The translations under genes and the position numbers were made by a program. Under the pieces are notes generated by a model that saw only the letters and a list, made by a program, of their open reading frames with translations, did not search any database and had not been told where the DNA came from. A stretch of DNA of 17,456 bases from Terfezia claveryi (lineage: Eukaryota > Ascomycota > Pezizomycetes > Pezizales > Pezizaceae): positions 1 through 17,456 of the forward strand of contig WHUX01000601.1 in NCBI GenBank assembly GCA_015179025.1, in the 5' to 3' direction. This document shows positions 1 through 8,956 of the stretch, piece after piece (within the stretch, counting starts at the first letter, position 1; each line of letters starts with the position of its first letter).

Positions 1-1083
1 TAGGGCGAGGATCCTATATATCAAGCAAAAACAGCTGAATATATGAGAAACTCGCTGGCGGGTGGAGATAACAATTCAAGGTAATATATGAAAAACTCGC
101 TGGTAGGCGGACATCCAATATACCAAGCCAAAATAGCTGAATACATGAGAAACTCACTCAGGGCCTGGATGCTATATAGCAAGCAAAAACAGCTGAATAT
201 ATGAGAAACTCGCTTAGGGCGAGGATGTTATATACCAAGTAAAAACAGCTGAATATATGAGAAACTCGCTTAGGGCGAGGATGTTATATACCAAGCAAAA
301 ACAGCTGAATATATGGGAAACTCCCTAGCTGGCCGACATCCTATATACCAAGCAAAAACAGCTGAATATATGGAAAACTCACTAGCTGGCCGACATTCTA
401 TATACCAAGCAAAAACAGGTGAATATATGAAAAACTCGCTAGCTGACCGACATCCTATATACCAAGCAAAAACAGCTGAATATATGAGAAACTCGCTCAG
501 GGCCAGGATGCTATATACTAAACAAAAACAGTTGAATATATGAGAAACTTGCTTCCGGAGGACATGCTATATACTAAGCAAAAACAGCAGAATACATGAG
601 AAACTTGGTAGCTAGTGGAGATAACAATTCAGGGTAATATATAAAGAACTGACTGGTGGGTGGACATCATCTATACCAGGCAAATATATGAAAAACTCAC
701 TAGCTGGCCAACAACCAATATACTAAGCAGAAAGAGCTGAATATATGAGAACTCGCTAGCTGGCCGACATCCTATATACCAGGCAAAAACAGCTGAATAT
801 ATGAGAAACTCGCTTAGGGCGGACATCCTATATACCAAGCAAAAACAGCTGAATATATGAGAAACTCGCTTAGGGCGGACATCATATATACCAAGCAAAA
901 ACACTTGAATATATGAGAAACTGGCTTAGGGCGTGGACCCTATATAGCAAGCAAAAACAGCTGAATATATGAGAAACTCGCTCAGGGCCAGGATCCTATA
1001 TAGCAAGCAAAAACAGCTGAAAATATCAGAAACTCACTCAGGGCCAGGATGCAATATACTAAGCAAAAACAACTGAATATATG

Positions 1084-1399
1084 AGAAACTTGCTTTGGGT
1101 GGACATCCTATATACTAAGCAAAACAGCAGAATACATGAAAAATTCGCTGGCGGGCAGAGATGACAATTCAGGGTAATATATAAAGAACTCACTGGCAGG
1201 CGGACATCATCTATACCAAGCAAAAACAGCTGAATATATGAGAAACTTGCTTAAAGGTGGACATCCTATATACTAAGCAAAAACAGCAGAATACATGAAA
1301 AATTCGCTGGCGGGCAGAGATGACAATTCAGGGTAATATATAAAGAACTCGCTGGCAGGCGGACATCATCTATACCAAGCAAAAACAGCTGAATATATG
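1084..1399. repeat. ~158 bp composite unit duplicated in array 1
   Basis: Two adjacent copies, 1084-1240 and 1241-1399. Each joins a monomer with core AAAACAGCAGAATACATG, the 45 bp GACAATTCA-type monomer, and a monomer with the cassette CAGGCGGACATCATC. They differ by a few substitutions and single-base length changes. Related composites occur near 2821-2960 and 4441-4580, so this is a recurring higher-order unit. Confidence 0.75.
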
Positions 1400-2160
1400 A
1401 GAAACTCGCTTGGGGCGTGGACCCTGTATACTAAGCAAAAACAGCTGGGTATGTGAGAAACTCGCTTAGGGCGAAGATGTTATATACTAAGCAAAAACAG
1501 CTGAATATATGAGAAACTAGCTCAGGGCCAGCATCCTATATAGCAAGTAAAAACAGCTGAAAATATGAGAAACTCACTGGCAGGTGAAGATGACAATTTA
1601 GGGTAATATATGAAGAACTCGCTAAGAGGCGGACATACTATATACCAAGCAAAAACAGGTGAATATATGAGAAACTGGCTTAGGGCGTGGACCCTATATA
1701 CCAAGCAAAAACAGCTGAATATATGAGAAACTCGCTTAGGGCGAGGATCCTATATATCAAGCAAAAACAGCTGAATATATGGAAAACTCGCTAGCTGGCT
1801 GACATCCTATATACCAAGCAAAAATAGCTGAATATATGAGAAACTCGCTGGCAGGCAGAGATGACGATTCAGGGAAATATATGAAGAACTCGCTGGCAGG
1901 CTGACATCCTATGTACCAGGCAAAAATAGGTGAATATATGAGAAACTGGCTTAGGGCGTAACCCTATATAGCAAGCAAAAACAGGTAAATATATGAGAAA
2001 CTCGCTAGCTGGCCAACATCCTATATACCAAGCAAAAACAGCTGAATATATAAGAAACTTGCTTAGGGCGGACATCCTATATACCAAGCAAAAACAGCTA
2101 AATATATGGAAACTCGCTTAGGGCGGACATCCTATATACTAAGCAAAAACAGCTGAATAT

Positions 2161-2500
2161 ATGGAAAACTCGCTAGCTGGCCGACATCCTATATACCAAG
2201 CAAAAACAGCTGAATATATGGAAAACTCGCTAGCTAGCCGACATCCTATATACCAAGCAAAAACAGTTGAATATATGAGAAACTCGCTTAGGGCGAGGAT
2301 CCTATATACCAAGCAAAAACAGCTGAATATATGGAAAACTCGCTAGCTGGCCGACATCCTATGTACCAAGCAAAAACAGCTGAATATATGGAAAACTCGC
2401 TAGCTAGCCGACATCCTATATACCAAGCAAAAACAGTTGAATATATGAGAAACTCGCTTAGGGCGAGGATCCTATATACCAAGCAAAAACAGCTGAATAT
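2161..2500. repeat. 170 bp higher-order duplication in array 1
   Basis: Positions 2161-2330 and 2331-2500 are adjacent copies of a three-monomer block (57+57+56 bp). By eye they differ at one base (2193 A versus 2363 G). Such near-identity among diverged monomers points to a recent duplication by unequal exchange or replication slippage. Confidence 0.85.
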
Positions 2501-3202
2501 ATGAGAAACTTGCTGGCGGGCGGAGATAACAATTCAGGGTAATATATGAAAAACTCGCTGGCAGGCGGACATACAATATACCAAGCAAAAACAGTAAAAT
2601 ACATGAAAAATTCGCTGGCGGGCAGAGATGACAATTTCGGGTAATATATGAAGAACTCGCTGGCAGGCGGACATCATCTATAATAAGCAAAAACAGCTGA
2701 ATATATGAGAAACTCGCTAGCAGGCCGACATCCTATATACTAAGCAAAAACAGCTGAATATATGAGAAACTCGCTCAGGGCCAGGATGCTATATACTAAG
2801 CAAAAACAGCTAACTACATGAGAAACTTCATTCGGGCGGACATCCTATATACTAAGCAAAAACAGCAGAATACATGAAAAATTCGCTGGCGGGCAGAGAT
2901 GACAATTCAGGGTAATATATGAAGAACTCGCTGGCAGGTGGACATCATCTATACTAAGCAAAAACAGCTGAAAATATGAGAAACTCGCTTAGGGCCTATA
3001 TCCTATATACCAAGCAAAAACAGCTGAATATATGAGAAACTCACTTAGGGCGTACATCCTATATACCAAGTAAAAACAGCTGAATATGTGAGACTACGCT
3101 AGCTGGCCGACATCTCATATACTAAGCAAAAACAGCTGGGTATATGAGAAACTCGCTAGCTGGCCGACATCCTATATACCAAGCAAAAACAGCTGAATAT
3201 AT

Positions 3203-3430
3203 GGGAAACTCGCTAAGAGGCGGACATCCTATGTACTAAGCAAAAACAGGTGAATATATGACAAACTCGCTAGCTGGCCGACATCCTATATACCAAGCAA
3301 AAACAGATGAATATATGGGAAACTCGCTAAGAGGCGGACATCCTATGTACCAAGCAAAAACAGGTGAATATATGACAAACTCGCTAGCTGGCTGACATCC
3401 TATATACCAAGCAAAAACAGCTGAATATAT
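3203..3430. repeat. 114 bp dimer duplicated in array 1
   Basis: A two-monomer block starting GGGAAACTCGCTAAGAGG at 3203 recurs at 3317, exactly 114 bp (2 x 57) later, with only a few differences. The cassette AAGAGGCGGACAT is otherwise uncommon in the array, which marks this as a local amplification. Confidence 0.7.
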
Positions 3431-5173
3431 GAGAAACTCGCTTAGGGCGTGGACCCTATATGGCAAGCAAAAACAGCTGAATATATGAGAAACTCGCTTA
3501 AGGCGTGGACCCTATATGGCAAGCAAAAACAGCTGAATATATGAGAAACTCGCTTAGGGCGGAAATCATATATACCAAGCAAAAATACTTGAATATATGA
3601 GAAACTCGCTAGCTGGCTGACATCCTATATACCAAGCAAAAACAGCTGAATATATGAGAAACTCGCTTAGGGCATGGACCCTATATGGCAAGCAAAAACA
3701 GCTGAATATATGAGAAACTCTCTTAGGGCGTGGACCCTATATGGCAAGCAAAAACAGCTGAATATATGGGAAACTCGCTAAGAGGCGGACATACTATATA
3801 CCAAGCAAAAAAAGGTGAATATATGAGAAACTGGCTTAGGGCGTGGACCCTATATACTAAGCAAAAACAGCTGAATATATGATAAACTCGCTTACAGCGA
3901 GGATCCTATATACCAAGCAAAAACAGCTGAATATATGAGAAACTCGCTTAGGGCGTGGACCCTATATGGCAAGCAAAAACAGCTGAATATATGAGAAACT
4001 CGCTTAGGGCTAGGATCCTATATACCAAGCAAAAACAGCTGAATATATGAGAAACTTGCTTAGGGCTAGGATCCTATATACCAAGCAAAAACAGCTGAAT
4101 ATATGAGAAACTCACTGGCGGGTGGAGATAACAATTCAAGGTAATATATGAAAAACTCGCTGGCAGGTGGACATACAATATACCAGGCAAAAACAGCTGA
4201 ATATATGAGAAACTCGCTTAGGGCGAGGATGTTATATACCAAGCAAAAACAGCTGAATACATGGGAAACTCGCTAGCTGGCCGACATCCTGTATACCAAG
4301 CAAAAACAGCTCAATATATGGGAAACTCGCTTAGGGTGGACATCCTATATACCAAGCAAAAATAGCTGAATATATAAGAAACTCGCTCAGGGCCAGGATG
4401 CTATATACTAAGCAAAAACAGCTGAATATATGAGAAACTTGCTTCGGGCGGACATCCTATATACTAAGCAAAAACAGCAGAATACATAAAAAATTTGCTG
4501 GCGGGCAGAGATGACAATTCAGGGTAATATATAAAGAACTCGCTGGCAGGCGGACATCATCTATACCAAGCAAAAACAGCTGAATATATGAGAAACTCGC
4601 TCTGGGCCAGGATGCTATATACCAAGCAATACCAGCTGAATATATGAGAAACTCACTTAGGGCGAGGATGTTATATACCAAGCAAAAACAGCTGAATATA
4701 TGAGAAACTCACTTAGGGCCAGGATTTTATATAGCAAGCAAAAACAGCTGAAAATATGAGAAACTCGCTGGCGGGTGGAGATGACAATTCAGGATAATAT
4801 ATGCGAAACTCGCTAGCTAGCCGACATCCTATATACCAAGCAAAAACAGTTGAAAATATGGGAAACTCGCTTAGGGTAGACATTCTATATACCAAGCAAA
4901 AACAGTTGAATATATAAGAAACTTGCTAGCAGGCCGACATCCTATATACTAAGCAAAAAGAGCTGAATATATAAGAACTCACTAGCTGGCCGATACCCTA
5001 TATACCAGGAAAAAACAGCTGAATATATGAGAACTCACTAGCTGGCTGATATTCTATATACTAAGCAAAAAGAGCTGAATATATGAGAACTCACTAGCTG
5101 GCCGACATCCTATATACTAGGCAAAAACAGCTGAATATATAAGAAACTTGCTGGCGTGCCGACATCCTATATA

Positions 5174-7090
5174 AATTAGAGGGATTATTTAGGCTCACGT
5201 GGAAGAGGTTATCCACGCTAACATATAGGGCGAGCGCATACCCAGTCTGTTATAGGGAGATTATCCTGGCTCATGTGGATGGGGTTGTCCAAGCTAATAT
5301 TGGGTAATTATCTAGACTTATGCAGACAAGGTTATCTAGGCTTATATATAGGGCCAGCGCATACTCAGGCTATTATAGGGGGATTATGCAGGCTTATGCG
5401 GACAGGGATGTCCAAGCAAATATTGAAGGATTATCCAGGCTTACGTGTACAGGGTTATTCAGGCTGATATTGGGGGATTATCTAGGCTCATATAGATGGG
5501 GTTATCCAAGCTAAAAGTATAATTATTCAGTCTCAAGAGGATGAGGTTATCCAGGCTGATATATAGGGCGAGTGCATACCCAGGCTATTATAGGAGGATT
5601 AACCAGGCTCTCGCAGGTAGGGTTATCTAAGCTAATATTGTGTGATTATTCAGTCTCACACAGACGATGTTATCCAGGCTTATATATAGGGTGAGCGCAT
5701 ACTTAGGCTATTTTAGGGGGATTAACCAGGCTTACATGGACAAGGTTATGCAGGCTAATATAGGGGGATTATCCAGACTCATGTAGACGGGGTTATCCAG
5801 GCTAATATATTGGGCAAGTGAATGTTCAGGCTGATATAGAGAGATTATCCAGACTCATATAGACACAGTTATCTAGGCTAATATATAGGGTGAGTGGATA
5901 TCTAGGCTGTTTTAGGTGGATTAGCCAGGCTTATGTAGACTAAGTTAGGCAGGCTGATATAGGAGGATAATATAAGCTTACATAGATAGGGTTATCCAGG
6001 ATGATATATAGGGCGAGCGTATATTAAGGCTGATTTAGGGGGATTATCCTGGCTCACGTGGACGGGGTTATTTAAGTTCATATTGAGTGATTATTCAGGC
6101 TCATGCAGATAAAGATATCTAGGCTTTTATAGGGGAATTATCCAGACTCATATAGACACAGTTATCTAGGCTAATATATAGGGTGAGTGGATATCTAGGC
6201 TGTTTTAGGTGGATTAGCCAGGCTTATGTAGACTAAGTTAGGCAGGCTGATATAGGAGGATAATATAAGCTTACATAGATAGGGTTATCCAGGATGATAT
6301 ATAGGGCGAGCGTATATTAAGGCTGATTTAGGGGGATTATCCTGGCTCACATGGAGGGAGTTATTTAAGTTCATATTGAGTGATTATTCAGGCTCATACA
6401 GATAAAGATATCTAGGCTTTTATAGGGGAATTATCCAGACTCATACAGATGAAGTTATCTAGGCTGTATATAGGGTGAGTGTATATCCAGGCTGTTATAG
6501 AGGGATTAACCAGGCTCACAAATATGAGGTTATACAGGCTAATATAGGGGAATTATCTAGACTCATATAGATATGGTTATCCAGGCTCAGCTAATATATA
6601 GGGCAAGTGCATATCCTGACTATTATAGGGGGATTAACTAGGCTCATGTAGACAAGGTTATCTAGGCTAATATATAGGGTGAGCGCATATTTAGGCTATT
6701 ATAGGGGGATTAACTAAGCTCACACAGACAAGGTTATCCATACTAATATATAGGGCGAGCGCATATGTAGGTTGTTTTAGGGGGATTAGTCAGGCTTACA
6801 TGGACAAGGTTATACAGGCTAATATAGAGGGATTATTTAGGCTCACATGGATAGAGTTATTTAGGCTGATATATGGGGTAAGTGAATAGTTAGGCTAATA
6901 TAGAAGGATTATTCAGGCTTATGTAAATAGGGTTATCTAGGCTAATATATAGGGCGAGTGGATATCCAGACTATTTTAGGTGGATTAGCCAAGCTTACAT
7001 AGACAAGGTTATAAAGGCTAATATAAGAGGATTATTTAGGCTCATATATATAGAGTTATTTAGGCTGATATATAGGGTAAGTACATATAT
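5174..7090. repeat. Satellite array 2, ~76 bp three-module unit
   Basis: A second tandem array begins directly where array 1 stops. The typical unit is about 76 bp and consists of three sub-modules, each ending in a variant of CCAGGCT. One is about 29 bp with TATATAGGGCGAGCGCATA. One is about 23 bp of the form TTATAGGGGGATTATCC. One is about 24 bp of the form CATGTAGACAAGGTTATCC. Modules are often omitted or duplicated, so the phase wanders. Two short overlapping open frames at 5273-5514 are by-products of the repeat. No gene is apparent. Confidence 0.92.
5844..6429. repeat. 293 bp near-identical tandem duplication
   Basis: Positions 5844-6136 and 6137-6429 are adjacent direct copies starting ATTATCCAGACTCATATAG. 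By eye only about four bases differ, clustered near 6056-6070 versus 6349-6363 and 6104 versus 6397. Neighbouring units of the same array differ far more, so this is a young higher-order duplication spanning several units. Confidence 0.88.
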
Positions 7091-7152
7091 CAGCAAGAAA
7101 AAAATGGCGTCTGGATACACCACCCAGTGTCCGGACGTGAGAGCTCATGCCA

Positions 7153-7179
7153 GTGCATCCTGTGCATCCTGTGCATCCA
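7153..7179. repeat. 9 bp x 3 direct repeat
   Basis: GTGCATCCT, GTGCATCCT and GTGCATCCA follow one another without a gap. The motif lies in the non-repetitive lead-in (about 7091-7190) between arrays 2 and 3. No gene is seen in that lead-in beyond a short open frame that runs into array 3. Confidence 0.9.
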
Positions 7180-7191
7180 TCACTCCTATGC

Positions 7192-7595
7192 ATTGCAACA
7201 CAATCTGGACGCTAGCAGCGCCCCCGCTGCCTCGCAACACAATCCAGATACTAGTAGTACTTGCAATGCAATCTAGATACCAGTAATGCTCGCAACACAA
7301 TCTAGACACCAGCAGCAGCCCTGCTGCCTCGCAACACAATCTAGATGCCAGCAGCAGCCCCGCTACCTTAAAATACAATCTGAACGCCAGCAGTGCCCTA
7401 ACTGTCTTACAGGACAATTTGGATACCAATAGCACTTGCAATATAATCTGGATGCCAGCAATGCTCGCAACATAAATCTAGATACCAGCAGTAGCCCCAC
7501 TACCTTGCAATACAATCCAGATGCTAGCAGCACCCCCACTGCCTCGCAACATAATCCAGACACCAGCACTGCTTGCAACAAAATCCAAACGCCTA
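7192..7595. repeat. Array 3, CAG-rich 39 bp minisatellite
   Basis: A tandem array clearly richer in GC than its neighbours. The clearest units are 7292-7330 and 7331-7369, each 39 bp, beginning GCAACACAATCTAGA and continuing with GCCAGCAGCAGCCCCGCT-like sequence. Shorter variants of about 29-30 bp lack the CAGCCCCGCTGCC half (for example near 7264-7291 and 7436-7465). Because 39 is a multiple of three, an open frame of 98 codons exists on the minus strand (7145-7441) with a 13-residue periodicity. It has no recognisable domain and equivalent periodic frames occur on the plus strand, so coding is doubtful. Confidence 0.85.
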
Positions 7596-7635
7596 GCTGG
7601 GTACTAATATACGAACGTAGCCACTATTACAATGA

Positions 7636-7796
7636 TTGAATATGCATGCAGTGGAAATATCTATTGTATTCGCTACCTATTATATATCCCGAAGTATTGA
7701 GTAATAGAGATATATATAGAACAAGTACTTGCTGCTTCAACTATGCTAACACTCACTCTAATACTTCCTCTAATACTCACTCTAATACTCATCAGC
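7636..7796 (+). repeat. Possible old solo LTR
   Basis: A TG...CA bounded segment, from TGAATATGCATGCAG to CTCTAATACTCATCA. It has a TATA-like TATATATAGAAC near 7712 and a CACTCTAATACT motif repeated before the end (7749-7795), a layout I associate with fungal Ty1/copia LTR ends. No partner LTR, target-site duplication or internal coding region is visible here. It could equally be ordinary AT-rich sequence. Confidence 0.22.
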
Positions 7797-8091
7797 AAAA
7801 AAAATTCTCCATCATGACATAGCAACTAGTTTTGTTCCACCTGGTGCACCACCAAATTCCCACTGCCTCTTATATACCCTATGTATACCCTCAAACTTCT
7901 ATAGAAAAAATAAACAAATCTATATCCAGATGCATCAACTACTTTTATACCATCCCATATATTACAATTTTCTACTTATTTCTATACACCCCCATACATG
8001 CTCTCCTAATATTAGCCTGGCACCTGTTTTATATCTGACACTTCACGTTCTTTGTAGCTCTTCTCTCAACTAGTCACAAGTTTATTATTTC
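7797..8091. other. No gene recognised; 3' flank of the transposase
   Basis: AT-rich sequence between the possible LTR and the end of the Plavaka reading frame. A 68-codon plus-strand open frame (7832-8038) would encode a hydrophobic Ile/Tyr-rich peptide. It has no recognisable family and looks like a chance product of base composition. The left terminus of the Plavaka element should lie here, but I could not identify a terminal inverted repeat. Confidence 0.5.
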
Positions 8092-8748
8092 CTAATCATA
8101 AATCATATTCCACATCTTTGAGTCTATTTTATTATTTACCAACCAACTTTCCCCTGGCTCTAATGGTATCAAATACGCAATTCCTTCTATTTGTAATATC
8201 TTAACTATAACCCCTTCCCCACTGATCGGCAATCTAATGTAAACTATCACTTTTGTGTACTACACAAGATTCAACCTAATGCATTAAAGCAGATTCACAT
8301 ACACCAACCGGTGTACTATTCCTGCTATAGTTATTACTTTGAACAATGCATTGATTCGTCCTAGTATTCGACTATTCAGCATCCCTACTAGTGCCTCATC
8401 CAATGCACACTGTCTCATTACCCATATCTAATCGTATCTTTCCTTCCTATGAAATTTCTCGGTATATCTAGCATTGTGCAAAATGAACCCTCCTCCACTA
8501 AATTTTGGCACAGGAATTTGAAGCACCCCATATGAATAAATTTCCTGAACTAATAGCTCGGTAGGGTCGGAAACTATGCTTCTAACTTCCTGCCTTAAAA
8601 ATACTTGTATTGACAGCACTAGATCTGGCAAGCCAGTTACACGCTCTAGATCCTCAAGGCTGGATATTAATTCCAACTCAATTTTCCCTCGTAACTTCAA
8701 ATAGACCTGTTTTCTGACACCTAGCGTTACATCTCCGTTTTGCCTACA
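8092..8748 (-). pseudogene. Plavaka transposase, C-terminal segment
   Basis: The frame resumes after the GTCTC insertion with GDVTLGVRKQVYLKLRGK and LEDLERVTGLPDLVLSIQVF. It then passes GFILHNARYTEKFHRKERYD, a stop at 8428-8430, IWVMRQCALDEALVGMLNS, and GRINALFKVITI. The frame continues through stops at 8284-8286 and 8260-8262 to EGIAYLIPLEPGESWLVNN and ends at 8092-8094. The FHxKxRYD and LIPLEPGxxWLVNNxID motifs are characteristic of the Plavaka C-terminus. It is in one frame throughout, with only nonsense changes, and an open remnant of 90 codons survives at 8428-8700. The final stop at 8092 falls right after the last recognisable family motif (NMIYD), so it may be close to the original end. 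Confidence 0.82.
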
Positions 8749-8762
8749 TCAGGAAAGAAAAT

Positions 8763-8956
8763 AGTTTGTCTCTAGTGTCTCTAGAGACAGTAATGCCACT
8801 GGAGACAAGATGTGTCTCCATGATTGGCAGAATGTCTTCTAGTATCTCCTGAAGACACTGGAAGACATCAGGAGACACATAGGAGACACTCAGGAGACAC
8901 CCAAGAGACACAAAAGACACAATTGACACAAGAGATAACCCTGTCTCCTGGAGACA
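8763..8956. repeat. GTCTC/GAGACA-rich insertion with palindromic ends
   Basis: About 194 bp that breaks the transposase frame between the KKWYRDAR segment and the GDVTLGVRKQVYL segment. It holds about eleven exact TGTCTC or GAGACA motifs on the two strands. Perfect palindromes lie near each edge: TGTCTCTAGAGACA (8776-8789) and TGTCTCCTGGAGACA (8942-8956, one central base). There is an inverted pair GGAGACA/TGTCTCC at 8801-8819. The right half (8871-8933) is nearly a direct repeat of GGAGACAC. It may be a small non-autonomous insertion or an expanded minisatellite. No clear target-site duplication was found. The 61-codon minus-strand frame here is a reading of the repeat, not a gene. Confidence 0.7.

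Larger units (their letters stand above)
1..5173. repeat. Satellite array 1, ~56-57 bp monomers
   Basis: A continuous tandem array of roughly 90 monomers that runs off the left edge. Each monomer has a conserved core of about 40 bp, containing CTATATACCAAGCAAAAA, CAGCTGAATATATGAGAAA and CTCGCT. The core is followed by a variable cassette of about 12-17 bp. Cassette types seen are TAGCTGGCCGACATC, TAGGGCGAGGATC, TAGGGCGTGGACC, CAGGGCCAGGATG and AAGAGGCGGACATC. A fifth monomer type of about 45 bp carries GACAATTCAGGGTAATATAT and recurs about a dozen times (near 66, 617, 1160, 1317, 1588, 1860, 2524, 2628, 2898, 4120, 4510 and 4778). The 57 bp type is a multiple of three, which creates short repetitive open frames on both strands; they break wherever a 56 or 45 bp monomer intervenes, so I do not call them genes. 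Function unknown; a subtelomeric or pericentromeric satellite is plausible. Confidence 0.95.

Noticed and set aside
313..4895. Many 60-76 codon open frames on both strands in array 1, with a 19-residue periodicity
   Set aside because: They follow from the 57 bp monomer being a multiple of three, occur on both strands, and end wherever a 56 or 45 bp monomer appears.
1..5173. Telomere repeat tract
   Set aside because: TTAGGG occurs once per monomer, never in tandem.
5273..5514. Two overlapping open frames in array 2
   Set aside because: They are in different frames over the same satellite units, with no recognisable domain.
1..7090. CRISPR array (repeats with variable segments)
   Set aside because: The variable cassettes are a few recurring types rather than unique spacers, there are no cas genes, and the context is eukaryotic transposons.
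7145..7639. Several overlapping periodic open frames in array 3
   Set aside because: The 39 bp unit keeps all frames open; frames on both strands compete and none matches a family.
7832..8038. Hydrophobic 68-codon plus-strand frame
   Set aside because: Low-complexity Ile/Tyr composition typical of AT-rich sequence; no family, and it lies in the flank of a dead transposon.
8150..8190. Primer-binding-site-like TAATGGTATCAAATACGC for a copia element
   Set aside because: The bases are the antisense of the transposase motif AYLIPLEPG, which explains them fully.
8744..8929. 61-codon minus-strand frame
   Set aside because: It is only a translation of the GTCTC/GAGACA insertion.
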